From contig NC_092092.1 in the NCBI RefSeq assembly GCF_045679555.1, forward strand, positions 19,762,469 through 19,826,468: a stretch of DNA of 64,000 nt. Direction: 5' to 3'. Shown one piece after another: positions 43,356 to 55,700 of this stretch (the first letter of the stretch is position 1; every line of letters starts with the position of its first letter). The translations under genes were made by a program, and so were the position numbers. The notes beneath the pieces are model-generated. The model worked only from the letters and a program-made list of their open reading frames with translations. It had not been told where the DNA came from and searched no databases. This DNA is from Salvelinus alpinus. Its lineage: Eukaryota; Chordata; Actinopteri; Salmoniformes; Salmonidae.

Positions 43356-43432
43356 GCAGATGCAACGTTTGGGAAGAGAATGACGGTTTGTGCTGTTTGT
43401 GCTGTCATTCTGTTACCAAAGGTTGCATCTGC
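43356..43432. repeat. Hairpin: 29-bp inverted repeat with 19-nt loop
   Basis: Arms 43356-43384 and 43404-43432 are complementary at 26 of 29 positions (gcagatgcaacgttt pairs with the gttgcatctgc side). The loop is ggtttgtgctgtttgtgct. It could be a tiny foldback MITE or a structured RNA if transcribed. Confidence 0.75.
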
Positions 43433-43528
43433 ATTACTAGTCAATCATTGGTTGTTGGTTGACATACAGTACATTTTAAAGTAAATAATCACCATGTTAC
43501 CGTGGAATTGCCCAGTTACTTTTAAAAT

Positions 43529-43893
43529 GGCATCTGCCTCTGATTCCTCTGTACGCATCTGCCTCTGAATCCTCCGTACGCATCTGCCTTTGATCCCTCT
43601 GTAAGCATCTGCCTCTGATTCCTCTGTACGCTTCTGCCTTTGATCCCTCTGTAAGCATCTGCCTCTGATTCCTCTGTACGCATCTGCCTTTGATCCCTCT
43701 GTAAGCATCTGCCTCTGAATCCTCCGTACGGATCTGCCTCTGATTCCTCTGTACGCATCTGCCTCTGATTCCTCCGTAAGCATCTGCCTTTGATCCCTCT
43801 GTAAGCATCTGCCGTTGATTCCTCTGTAAACTTATGTCTGATTCCGCTGTAAGCATCTGCCTCTGACTCCTCTGTAAGCATCTGCCTCTGAAT
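43529..43893 (+). repeat. 25-bp minisatellite, left part (about 14-15 copies)
   Basis: Unit catctgcctctgattcctctg plus tacg or taag, with variants alternating between gattcctc and gatccctc. The array resumes at 46758 after a LINE insertion. Confidence 0.92.
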
Positions 43894-46757
43894 CGAAGTC
43901 AAGTTATTGGGAAGATTAAACTACCAACGGGACATTAAAAACGGTATAATCTTGTGCTTCACAGAGTCGTGGCTGAACGACGACAATATCAACATACAGC
44001 TGGCTGGTTAAGCGATGTACCGGCAGGATAGAACAGCGGCGTCTGGTAAGACAAGTGGCGGCGGTCTATGTATTTTTGTAAACAGCTAGTGCACGATATC
44101 TAAGGAAGTCTCGGGCTACTGCTCGCCTGAGGTAGAGTTTCTCATGATAAGCTGCAGACCACAGTACCTACCGAGAGAGTTTTCATCTATATTCTTTGTA
44201 GCTGTTTACATAGCACCACAGTCAGAGGCTGGCACTAAGATAGCATTGAATGAGCTGTATTCCGCCATAAGCGAACAAGAAAACGCTCACCCAGAGGCGG
44301 CGCTCCTAGTAGCCAGGGACTTTAATGCAGGGAAACTTAAATCAGTTTCACCAAATATCTATCAGCATGTTAAATGTGCAACCAGAGGGAAAATAACTCT
44401 GGACCACCATACAAAGCTCTCCCTCGCCCTCCATTTGGCAAATCTGACCATAATTCTATCCTCCTGATTCCTACAAGCAAAAATGAAAGCAGGAAGCACC
44501 AGTGACAAGAGCAATAAAAAAGTGGTCAGATGAAGCAGATGCTAAGCTACAGGACTGTTTTGCTAGCACAGACTGGAATGTGTTCTGGGATTCCTCCAAT
44601 GGCATTGAGGAGTACACCACATCTGTCATTGGCTTCATCAATCTGTGCATCGATGACGTCGTCCCCACAGTGACCCAACGTATGTACCCCAACCAGAAAC
44701 CATGGATTACAGGCAGCATCCGCACTGAGCTAAAGGATAGAGCTGCTGCTTTCAAGGAGCGGGACTCCAACCCGGAAGCTTATAAGAAATCCCGCTATGC
44801 CCTCCGACGAACAATCAAACAGGCAAAGCGTCAATACAGAACTAAGATCAAGTCATACTACACCGGCTCTGACGCTTGTCGGATGTGGCAGGGCTTGCAA
44901 ACCATTACAGACTACAAAGAGAAGCACAGCCGAGAGCTGCCCAGTGACACGAGCATACCGGGCGAGCTAAACTACTTCTATGCTCGCTTCGAGGCAAGAA
45001 ACACTGAAACATGCATGAGAGCAGCAGCTGTACCGGAAGACTGTGTGATAACGCTCTCCGCAGCCGATGTGAGTAAGACCTTTAGACAGGTCAACATTCA
45101 CAAGGCTGAAGGGCCAGACAGATTACCAGGACGTGTACTGCAAACATGCGCTGACCAACTAGCAAGTGTCTTCACTGACATTTTCAACCTCTCCCTGTCC
45201 GAGTCTGTAATACCAACATGTTTTAAGTAGACCACCATAGTGTTCTTGGGCACAGGGACTAAGGTAACCTTCCTAAATGACCACCGACCCGTACACTCAC
45301 GTCCGTAGCCATGAAGTGCTTTGAAAGGCTGGCAATGGCTCACATCAACACCATTTCCCTAGACTCCAATTTGCATACCGCCCTAACAGGTCCACATATG
45401 ATGCAGTCTATTGCACTCCACACTGCCCTTTCCCACCTGGACAAAAGGAACACCTGTGTGAGAATGCTATTCATTGACTACAGCTCAGCGTTCAACACCA
45501 TAGTGCCCTCAAAGCTCATCAATAAGCTAAGGACCCTGGGACTAAATACCTCCCTCTGCAACTGGATCCTGGACTTCCTGACGGGCTGCCCCCAGGTGGT
45601 AAGGGTAGATAACAACACATCCGCCACAATGATCCTCAACACAGGGGCCCCTCAGGGGTGCATGCTCAGCCCCCTCCTGTTCTCCCTGTTCACTCATGAC
45701 TGCACTGCCAGGCACGACTCCAACACCATCATTAAATTTGCTGACGACACAACAGTGGTAGGCCTGATCACCGACAACAACGAGACAGCCTATAGGGAGG
45801 AGGTCAGAGACCTGGCCGTGTGGTGCCAGGACAACAACCTCTCCCTCAATGTGATCAAGACAAAGGAGATGATTGTGGACTACAGGAAAAAGAGGACTGA
45901 GCACGCCCCAATTCTCATCAACGGGTCTGAAGTGGAGCAGGTTGAGAGCTTCAAGTTCCTTGGTTTCCACATCACCAACAAACTAACATGGTCCAAGCAC
46001 ACCATGACAGTCGTGAAGTGGGCACGACAAAACCTATTCCTCCTCAGGAGACTGACAAGATTTGGCACGGGTCCTCAGATATTCAAAAGGTTCTACAGCT
46101 GCACCATTGAGAGCATCCTGACTGGTTGCATCACAGCCTGGTATGGCAACTGCTCGGCCTCCGATCGCAAGGCACTACAGAGGGTAGTGCGAACGGCCCA
46201 GTACATCACTGAGGCCAAACTACCTGCCATCCAGGACCTCTATACCAGGCGGTGTCAGAGGAAGGCCCTAAAAATTGTCAAAGACTCCAGCCACCCTATT
46301 CATAGACTGTTCTCTCTGCTACTACACGGCAAGCGGTACCGGAGCACCAAGTCTAGGTCCAAGAGGCTTCTCAACAGTTTCTACCCCCAAGCCATAAGAC
46401 TCCTGAACATCAAGTCAAATGGCTACAAAGACTATTCACATTGCCCCCCCCCCCTCCCCTCTCCACACCACTGTCACTCTCTGTTGTCATTTAGGCATAG
46501 TCACTTTAATTAACCCTACCTACATGTACATCTACCTCAACTAACCAGTACCCCCACACATTGTCTCTGTACCGGCACCCCCCTGTATATAATGTTATTT
46601 TTTACTGCTCCTCTTTAATTACTTGTTACTTTTCTCTCTTATTCTTATCTGTATTTTTATTTAACTGCACTGTCGGTTAAGGGCTCGTAAGTAGGCATTT
46701 CACTGTAAGGTCACCTGTTGTATTCGGCGCATGTGACTAATACAATTTGATTTGATT
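43894..46757 (+). mobile_element. LINE-C non-LTR retrotransposon, 5'-truncated, inserted in a minisatellite
   Basis: It contains endonuclease, linker, RT and a 3' UTR ending aatacaatttgatttgatt, followed directly by resumed minisatellite units. It is related to LINE-B (similar RT and tail) but clearly a different family. The 5' end lies within the endonuclease (cttcacagagtcgtggctg, the CFTESWL region). Confidence 0.9.
43940..46513 (+). pseudogene. LINE-C endonuclease-reverse transcriptase ORF, broken
   Basis: Three open stretches cover the protein. 44144-44467 is endonuclease, with LVARDFNAGKL where the metal-binding motif is normally GDFN (G to R change). 44502-45230 is linker and RT entry ([20 protein letters not shown]) ending in a stop after PTCFK. 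45311-46513 (400 codons) is the RT core with [34 protein letters not shown], the polymerase box FADDTTVV, and C-terminal [11 protein letters not shown]. Around 45360-45410 a local frame change replaces the expected [11 protein letters not shown] block with unrelated residues before the frame is restored. The element cannot make a full protein. Confidence 0.88.
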
Positions 46758-46875
46758 CCTCTATAAGCATGTCTCTGATTCCTCTATAAGCATGTCTCTG
46801 ATTCCTCTATAAGCATGTCTCTGATTCCTCTATAAGCATGTCTCTGATTCCTCTGTAAGCAGCTGCCTCTAATTC
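46758..46875 (+). repeat. Minisatellite, right part (5 copies)
   Basis: Units of cctctataagcatgtctctgatt (23 bp), ending with cctctgtaagcagctgcc, clearly the same array as 43529-43893 but with a shortened, homogenised variant. Confidence 0.85.
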
Positions 46876-46967
46876 CAAAGGTTGCAAGTTTGAATCAGAA
46901 GTCAGTAGTATGGTTCAGACTTGTGAGACACACACACACACACTGACCTCAGAATGTTGCCTAATTA

Positions 46968-47158
46968 TTTAGGGTTAGGCTCAATTTGAATTGAAGGCAG
47001 TCAATTCAGAAAGTAAACTGAAATTTCAATTCAGTGATTGAATGACTTCCCAATTAACTGAAAAGGAGAAGATATGTCATACGTTTTTCAATTTTGAGAT
47101 TTCAAATTCATATCACTTCTTGAATTGACTGCCTTCAAATCGAATTGAGACCAACCCT
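46968..47158. repeat. Foldback MITE-like element, about 190 bp
   Basis: The left arm gggttaggctcaatttgaat continues tgaaggcagtcaattcag. The right arm ttgaattgactgccttcaaa continues tcgaattgagaccaaccctg and is its imperfect inverse. No coding capacity. Confidence 0.7.
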
Positions 47159-48580
47159 GATGCGTGCGTACACACACACACACACACACACACGCCCACC
47201 ATCCCACCCACACACACACACACACAATAGTATTTGGGATATGTATACAGAATGGCTAACATATTCTCTCAAGCTGGAAAGATAAGTGATACAATTTTAA
47301 ACAGAATACAATCCTAATGGATAAAGAGCATTTCCATGTAAATGATTACATGCACAAATACTACAAATAATGAAATATGAGTGAAATACTCATTTCAGCC
47401 GAAGAGTACCTGAGACCATACAATTGTATTGCAGAAGGCACACAGTAAATCAACTCTCAGAGATTGCACAAGGAAATGCTAATGATGAGGGAGAAATGCT
47501 CTGTATTTGCAGAGAATGAGTGAAACGTTTTATACAGCAACTGATATAGGGTCACTCTGACCAATCCCTCTATTGTACACTCTTCCTGATGAAACCTTGA
47601 CACTCCTTACTCCTTAGATTCAGCAGCAACTGTATATCAAAGAATTCAGAACATCTAACAACCTCTGACCTTTCAATGTTCAATATAATATGGGAGAAAT
47701 TCTCTATTATTTGTTAATGAATCACTCTACTTCCTGTACTCTATTCCCTGTATTGTATATATTTCCCATAAAACCTTGACATTGCTTGTGTTAGACCATG
47801 AGCTCTGCTATCCACCGTATCAACTGTATCAAAGAATCTGTAACCTCTACCAAACTCTTACCACAGCGTTGAAGGCTACAACAGGGTGTTTTGGTCAATC
47901 TTTCCCATAAAACCTTGACACTGCTTGTGGAAGACCATGAGCCTTGCTATCCTACAAATAACTTCAATCTGAATGTTCTGTTAGTTTTGCCCCTGCTGAA
48001 CAATCCACCAGATGTTCCAACAGCGTTTGCAGGTTTTGTGCAGGTGTATAATCGTTCTAAATTGGCCCGCTCACACCTGTGTCTCTCCATCCTAACACTG
48101 GCTGATCATTCTATTACGCATCCCTGCAGGTGCAATTATCCCAATAAGGCTGAATCTGCTCTGTGGGAGAAACTGCACCATCATCTCAGGGCTTCTTTTG
48201 GCATCTGTCTGTTGCAATGAGAGATAGGGGGTGAGAGAGTTTTCTCATCAGCAGCCAGAATCTACAGTGTCCATATTGGACACAGAGTTACAAGGAGTTT
48301 GTGTGATGCCTCATCAACACCATGTTCCTTATATTGTTCTAATATGGACACCATACAGAGTATGAAGTGTACAGGAAATGCGTGTGGTTTAGAGGTAGGC
48401 ATCAGACAGTCTGTGGTGTGAGGAATGAGGGAACACAGAAATATGATGAGTCGATGATGAGACAAGACAAATTACCTGTAGCTATTTGGACAGGTGTCGG
48501 TTATGTCTCCCTCACATCCTCCTCTATTGCTCTCTGTCTCCCTCTCTTTCTCTCTGCCGGTCTTTCTCTCACTTTCTCTT
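47159..48580. other. Unassigned sequence with a diverged internal repeat
   Basis: CA runs lie at 47170-47225. Blocks around 47586, 47768 and 47908 share aaaccttgacaNtNcttg with agaccatgagc, suggesting old tandem duplication of about 140-180 bp. No gene recognised. Confidence 0.45.
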
Positions 48581-49968
48581 CTTCTTATGGCTGCAGTGGC
48601 AGTATTGAGTAGCTTGGATGAAAGGTGCACAGAGGTGCCCAGAGTAAACGGCCTGCTCCTCAGTCATAGTTGCTAATATTTGCATATTATTATTAGTATT
48701 GGATAGAAAACACTCTGAAGTTTCTAAAACTGTTTGAATTATGTCTGTGAGTATAACAGAACTCATATGGCAGGCAAAAACCTGAGAAGTTCCACTTCCT
48801 TTTTCAATTTTTTCTGAGGGTGGCAGATTTTCAACCAAGCTCTCATTGAAATTACAGCGAGATATGGATGAGTTTTCACTTCCTACGGCTTCCACTAGAT
48901 GTCAACAGTCAATAGAACTTTGTCTGAAGACTAATGTGAAGGGGGGCCGAAGGAGACAGGAATTAGTCACCACTGCCACGAGCTGACCATGCTTTGACCA
49001 CGCGCGTTCACGTGATAGGCAGCTCTGTTCCATCGCTCAACTGAAGTCAATGTAATTCTCCGGTTGGAACGTTATTCAAGATGTATGTTAAAACATTCAT
49101 AAGATTGATTCAATACATCGTTTGACATGTTTCTACTGACTGTTATGGAACTTTTGGACATTTCGTCACGTTATAGTGGACGCGCTTTGTGGACGCGCTA
49201 ACCAAAGTAGCTAATTGGACATAAATAACGGACATTATCGAACAAATCAAGCATTTATTGTGGACCTGGGATTCCTGGGAATGCATTCTGATGAATATCA
49301 TCAAAGGTAAGGAAACATTTATCATGTATTTTCTGGTTTCTGTTGACTCCAACATGGCGGCTAATTTTACTAATGTTCTGAGCGCCGTCTCAAATTATTG
49401 CATGTTTGCTTTTTCCGTAAAGTTTTTTTGAAATCTGACACAGCAGTTGCATTAAGGAGAGGTATATCTATAATTCCATGTGTATAACTTGTATTATCAT
49501 CTAAATTTATGATGAGTATTTCTGTTGAAACGATGTGGCTATACACTATCACTGGATGTTTTTGGAACTAGTGAATGTAACGCGCCAATGTAAACTCAGA
49601 TTTTTTGTTATAAATATGAACTTTATCAAACAAAACATGCATGTATTGTGTAACTTGAAGTCCTATGAGTGTCATCTGATGAAGATATTTCTGCTTTTTG
49701 TGAAAGCTATCTTTCGCTGGAAAATGGCTGTGCTTATTGTGGTTTGGTGTGACCTAACATAATCGTTTGTAGTGCTTTCGCTGAAAAGCATATTTGAAAT
49801 CGGACACTTTGGTGGGATTAACAACAAGATTACCTTTAAAATGGTATAAGACACATGTATGTCTGAGGAATTTTAATTATGAGATTTCTGCTTTTTGAAT
49901 TTGGCGCCCTGCTCTTTCACTGGCTGTTGTCATATCGATCCCGTTAGCGGGATTGCAGCCATATGAAG
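48581..49968 (+). mobile_element. Family A element, full length, with short terminal inverted repeats
   Basis: The left end cttcttatggctgca (48581-48595) and right end tgcagccatatgaag (49954-49968) are inverse copies at 14 of 15 positions. A subterminal palindrome atcccgttagcgggat lies at 49938-49953. It matches 4315-5740 antisense across nearly its whole length. No transposase; open frames are at most 108 codons and not shared in frame with the other copy. It is best read as a non-autonomous DNA transposon. Confidence 0.75.
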
Positions 49969-50321
49969 TTTTAAGTTAGAGATAAGCTTAGAAATAATTA
50001 TGAATGGAAAAACTATTTGGAATACCATTAATGTTATTATGAGTCAGCTTTGTATCCTGAAATAACTGTATATGTATTCAGTTCATCACATTACGCCTTC
50101 CTGTCTCTCTTTCTGTCCTCTCGCTCTCTCTCTCTCCCAAGGATCTGGGATCTGTCTTTAGATGTCATGAAATATAAAACAGTCCTTATCGTTTACAACT
50201 GCCACTGTCCTTCATGTCTGTTAAAATATGTATCAGCACTTATTGGTAAGACAACTCTCTCATTCTCTGTTTCAATTTCTTTCTCTCCCTTTTCAGGAAA
50301 TCTCAGATCTCTTCAACATTG

Positions 50322-50445
50322 CCTACATCCCAAATGGCAACCTATTCCCTACATAGTGCACTACTTTTGACTAGGGCCACTAGGGCAAAATGAGTGCACT
50401 ATACAGGGAATAGGGTGCAGCAGGGTGCCATTTGGAATGCACACA
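50322..50445. repeat. Palindromic salmonid repeat (MITE-like)
   Basis: Left arm catcccaaatggcaacctat then tccctacatagtgcactac; right arm gtgcactatacagggaatag then ggtgccatttggaatgcac. A half copy occurs at 59218-59268. Confidence 0.65.
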
Positions 50446-51270
50446 TTGACATTTCAAGGGGAGACAGACAAGGTATCTTTTGCGTTCGCCATGTGATACA
50501 ATTGGTGCCGTTGTCCAACAGGAAAAGCACTTTGTGTGTGTGTGTGTGTGTGTGTCATGAATACCCCGCTAGAGCTAAGGGTAGGCAGGCTGCATCCTGT
50601 TAGACAGACCATTGTGACCGCTCTACACGAGTATGGAGAGGGTAGGATGTTGACAAACCACTGGGCACAAAATGGTTGAATCAACGTTGTTTCAATGTCA
50701 TTTGTCAACGTATTGTAACGTGGAATCTATGTGGAAAATACATTGGATTTGAAAAAAAGTCAGCAACGTCAACTGTTGTTTTGAGGGTAACATTTCAACC
50801 ACAGGATTATGTCATAATGGTAACCAATTTTCAACATAGACAACCCTTATATAAAATATGTTGGATTTGTACCTTTGAAAGAATGTCAGATCTTCAACAG
50901 TATATACACTATCAGAAAAATAAACTATGGTCTGGGCAGCACCTCCTACTGGAGATATCGATCTACATCCATTTGATCTCCCATCCAGAGTTTTAACCAA
51001 GCCCAGCTTTTATATTTGTCACTGACTATTACCAATGTGCTATCATGAGAATGATTATTGAATGATCGCATAATAACTACATATATTCACTGTTTCTATC
51101 GAAGTAATTCCAAAGGAACGTTTTAACAGAGCAATTGAAATGTAAGCATACTTTATAAATCATATATCATGAACGATACTATTTAGGCCTATATATAGCA
51201 TTTGAGAAGTCATCAACAGCCATGGGTTTAAATTAGACCCGGGTTCAACTAAAAATAGACAATACATATA
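50446..51270. other. Unassigned sequence, including a short GT run
   Basis: A 20-bp GT run lies at about 50535-50554. The block 50650-50870 with caacgttgtttcaatgtcat resembles a common salmonid dispersed repeat. No gene supported. Confidence 0.4.
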
Positions 51271-51324
51271 GGCCCAGGGTTTTCAGCTTTGGTTGATTTC
51301 AAATTCAATCTTCAAGTTAATAAC

Positions 51325-51390
51325 TAATATGTTGGATTTACATCTCCATCTCAACCAAAAAAGTAAGTTAAAGAATAGGACTTAATCAAG
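51325..51390. repeat. Left arm of an inverted repeat flanking a LINE fragment
   Basis: atatgttggatttacatctc, catctcaaccaaaaaagtaa and gttaaagaataggacttaat form an imperfect inverse of 52395-52460. A second direct copy of that right arm lies at about 52492-52548. Confidence 0.7.
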
Positions 51391-51424
51391 TCAAACTTGA
51401 TTTATAGTGCATTTATCAAGACAG

Positions 51425-52360
51425 CGATGTGGCCTCTCCCCCCTCCTGTTTGCACTGGCACTTGAACCCCTTGGAGAAAGTATTAGACAGGACCCAAACA
51501 TAACAGGTATCAGTATTAGTAAACATGAATATAAACTAAAGTTATTTGCACGCAATCTCCTCATACAGTATACATGACCAATATTGAAAACTCAATTCCC
51601 CCCTTTCTAAAAATATTTTCAGAATACTGTAAAATCTCAGGATATAAAATTAATGTGGAAAAAAATGAAATAATGGCAATAATGAAAATAAAAAACTCAC
51701 AATTGCAATAATGAAAATAAAAAACTCCGAATCTACATCCATCCTTAAGTGGACCACAAAAAAGACAAAATACTTAAAAATTGACAATGAACAACAAATA
51801 TATAAAGATAACTTTATTCCATTACTCAACAATATGAAAGCAGATCTAATTAAATGGAACAATATTCAAATAAATCTCAGAATAAACCTCTTCAGAAGTT
51901 TTTGTATTTATTTTCGGTAATACCAATCAGGGGCGCAACTTTGGTTTTAGAAGTTGGGGGGGGGCATAATTATTATAATTATTTTTAATCCAGTCGGATA
52001 AACACTCCAAACAGCCTACCCGACCGCTCGGAGGCGTCTGCATGGTCCTAAAGCACACCGTGTCCTCGTTTTGTATTACATTCCAATGATAAAACTGGGG
52101 GGGGACAAAAATTATTTCAGAATGTGGCAGAATTAAAAGCAATTTTGGACTGACTAATGTAAATACTTTCCAATATATGCAATTTAAAAGTTACATATTG
52201 CAACATGTAAATTTGAAATATTTTGGACATAATCTTGAGGGAATCGTATTTGAGTCAGATAAGGATGTTTATATGATAGGGAAGATATGCAAAGCCTTGC
52301 AGAGAGCATATCCAACTGACAATCTCTGACAAAAAAACTATTAGAACCAAGATGTAAAAG
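51425..52360 (+). pseudogene. L1/Tx1-like LINE reverse transcriptase fragment
   Basis: Conceptual translation contains SPLLFALALEPLGESIRQDP, ITGISISKHEYKLKLFARN at the position of the polymerase box (normally FADD), a KISGYKINVEKNE block, FIPLLNNMKADLIKWNNIQI and, after an insertion, VNLKYFGHN with DKDVYMIGKICKALQRAYPT. These match the RT region of L1/Tx1-type LINEs, a different lineage from LINE-A, B and C. Stops, frameshifts and the lost catalytic aspartates show it is dead. Confidence 0.75.
51926..52110. mobile_element. Small element inserted in the L1/Tx1-like fragment
   Basis: caggggcgcaactttggttt and gttgggggggggcataatta at the left, and aaaactggggggggacaaaa at the right, interrupt the LINE translation between the NLRINLF and ILDWTNVNTF blocks. 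The caggggcgcaactt end resembles hAT-type MITEs of fishes, from memory. Right boundary is approximate. Confidence 0.5.
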
Positions 52361-52394
52361 ACTAATTAAATATTATTTTGAAGTTTTATTTGAT

Positions 52395-52548
52395 TTAGTC
52401 CTATTCTTTAACTTAGATTTTTGGTTGAGATAGAGAAGTAAATCCAACATATCAAATCAAAACTATAAATGCATTTTAAATAAAGTTTGATTTAGTCCTA
52501 ATCTTTAACTTAGATTTTTGGTTGAGATGGAGACATGAATCCAACATA
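52395..52548. repeat. Right arm of the inverted repeat, present twice in tandem
   Basis: Two copies of tttagtcctaNtctttaactt then agatttttggttgagat lie about 100 bp apart; both are inverse to 51325-51390. Confidence 0.7.
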
Positions 52549-52799
52549 GAAATGATTCATTTGTAGACAAACTGGAATTAAAGACAGACGAAGTCAGTGG
52601 CTCAAAATATACATCTCCTTCAAATGTTCATATTTGGTTGTGTCGAAAACCAAACATAATTCAATATAATTTTGCAAACTTTAAATAGCCTAAAGTTAAG
52701 AAAATCTTACAAATGTAACAGTATGCATTCAACTTTAAAATAACACAAATTATATTGCCACATTTTGAAGTTAGCGTAACTGTAAATGTCTTCTAATGT
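52549..52799. other. Unassigned AT-rich flank of LINE-B
   Basis: No frame or known repeat recognised. Confidence 0.4.
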
Positions 52800-55700
52800 A
52801 ATCATAGAAAGTCTGCATGTTCATCCGGCGCCGAAACGAGATGGCCGCCTCGCTTCGCGTTCCTTGGAAAATATGCAGTATTTTGTTTTTTTATGTGTTA
52901 TTTCTTACATCGGTACCCCAGGTAATCTTAGGTTTCATTACATACAGTCGGGAGGAACTACTGAATATACGATTAACGTCAACTCATCATCGTTCCTACC
53001 AGGAATATGACTTTCCCGAAACGGATCCAGTGTTTTGCCTTCCACCCAATACAATGGATCTGATCCCAGCCGGCGACCCTGTGCGACGCCGTAAAAGGGG
53101 CAAACGAGGCGGTCTCCTGGCCAGGCTTCGGAGACGGGCACATCGCGCTCCACTCCCTAGCATACTACTCGCCAATGTCCAGTCTCTTGACAATAAGGTT
53201 GATGAAATCCGAGCACGGGTAGCATTCCAGAGAGACATCAGGGATTGCAACGTGCTCTGCTTCACGGAAACATGGCTAACTCAAGAGACGCTAACGGAGT
53301 CGGTGCAGCCAGCTGGTTTCTTCATGCATCGCGCCGACAGAAACAAACATCTTTCTGGTAAGAAGAGGGGCGGGGGGGTATGCCTTATGATTAACGAGAC
53401 GTGGTGTGATCATCATAACAACACACAGGAACTCAAGTCATTCTGTTCACCTGATCTAGAACTCCTCACAATAAAATGTCGACCGCATTATCTACCAAGG
53501 GAATTCTCTTCAATCATAATCACAGCCGTATATATTCCCCCCCAAGCAGACACATCGATGGCCCTGAACGAACTTTATCTGACTCTTTGTAAACTGGAAA
53601 CCACACACCCTGAGGCTGCATTCATCGTAGCTGGGGATTTTAACAAGGCTAATCTAAAAACAAAACTCCCTAAATTCTATCAGCATATCGATTGTGCTAC
53701 CAGGGCTGGAAAAACCCTAGATCATTGTTATACTAATTTCCGCGACGCATATAAGGCCCTCCCCCGCCCCCCTTTCGGAAAAGCTGACCACGACTCCATT
53801 TTGTTGATTCCAGCCTACAAACAGAAACTAAAACAACAAGCTCCCGCGCTCAGGTCTGTTCAACGCTGGTCCGACCAATCTGATTCCACGCTTCAAGACT
53901 GCTTCGATCACGCGGATTGGAATATGTTCCGCATTGCGTCCAACAACAATATTGACGAATATGCTGATTCGGTGAGCGAGTTCATTAGGAAGTGCATTGA
54001 CGATGTCGTACCCACAGCAACGATTAAAACATTCCCAAACCAGAAACCGTGGATTGACGGCAGCATTCGCGTGAAACTGAAAGCGCGAACCACTGCTTTT
54101 AACCAGGGCAAGGTGACCGGAAGCATGACCGAATACAAACAGTGTAGCTATTCTCTCCGCAAGGCAATCAAACAGGCTAAGTCCCAGTACAGAGACAAAA
54201 TCGAGTCGCAATTCAACAGCTCAGACACAAGAGGTATGTGGCAGGGTCTACAGTCAATCACGGATTACAAAAAGAAAACCAGCCCCGTCGCGGACCAGGA
54301 TGTCTTGCTCCCAGACAGGCTAAACAACTTTTTTGCCCGCTTTGAGGACAATACAGTGCCACTGACTCGGCCCCCTACCAAAACCTGCGGGCTCTCCTTC
54401 ACTGCAGCCGAGGTGAGTAAAACATTTAAACGTGTTAACCCTCGCAAGGCTGCAGGCCCAGACGGCATTCCCAGCCGCGTCCTCAGAGCATGCGCAGACC
54501 AGCTGGCTGGTGTGTTTACGGACATATTCAATCAAGCCTTATCCCAGTCTGCTGTTCCCACATGCTTCAAGAGGGCCACCATTGTTCCTGTTCCCAAGAA
54601 AGCTAAGGTAACTGAGCTAAACGACTACCGCCCCGTAGCACTCACTTCCGTCATCATGAAGTGCTTTGAGAGACTAGTCAAGGACCATATCACCTCCACC
54701 CTACCGGACACCCTAGACCCACTCCAATTTGCTTACCGACCCAATAGGTCCACAGACGACGCAATCGCAACCACACTGCACACTGCCCTAACCCATCTGG
54801 ACAAGAGGAATACCCATGTGAGAATGCTGTTCATCGATTACAGCTCAGCATTTAACACCATAGTACCCTCCAAACTCGTCATCAAGCTCGAGACCCTGGG
54901 TCTCGACCCCGCCCTGTGCAACTGGGTCCTGGACTTCCTGACGGGCCGCCCCCAGGTGGTGAGGGTAGGTAACAACATCTCCACCCCGCTGATCCTCAAC
55001 ACTGGGGCCCCACAAGGGTGCGTTCTGAGCCCTCTCCTGTACTCCCTGTTCACCCACGACTGCGTGGCCATGCACGCCTCCAACTCAATCATCAAGTTTG
55101 CGGATGACACTACAGTGGTAGGCTTGATTACCAACAACGACGATACGGCCTACAGGGAGGAGGTGAGGGCCCTCGGAGTGTGGTGTCAGGAAAATAACCT
55201 CACACTCAACGTCAACAAAACAAAGGAGATGATTGTGGACTTCAGGAAACAGCAGAGGGAGCACCCCCCTATCCACATCGACGGGTCAGTAGTGGAGAAG
55301 GTGGAAAGTTTTAAGTTCCTCGGTGTACACATCACGGACAAACTGAATTGGTCCACCCACACAGACAGCGTCGTGAAGAAGGCGCAGCAGCGCCTCTTCA
55401 ACCTCAGGAGGCTGAAGAAATTCGGCTTGTCACCAAAAGCACTCACAAACTTCTACAGATGCACAATCGAGAGCATCCTGTCGGGCTGTATCACCGCCTG
55501 GTACGGCAACTGCTCCGCCCACAACCGTAAGGCTCTCCAGAGGGTAGTGAGGTCTGCACAACGCATCACCGGGGGCAAACTACCTGCCCTCCAGGACACC
55601 TACACCACCCGATGTCACAGGAAGGCCATAAAGATCATCAAGGACAACAACCACCCAAGCCACTGCCTGTTCACCCCGCTATCATCCAGAAGGCGAGGTC

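Noticed and set aside
43445..43902. Three minus-strand frames of 112-126 codons reading RGIRGRC/QRDQRQM repeats
   Set aside because: All three overlap in different frames of the 25-bp minisatellite, which cannot all be genes.
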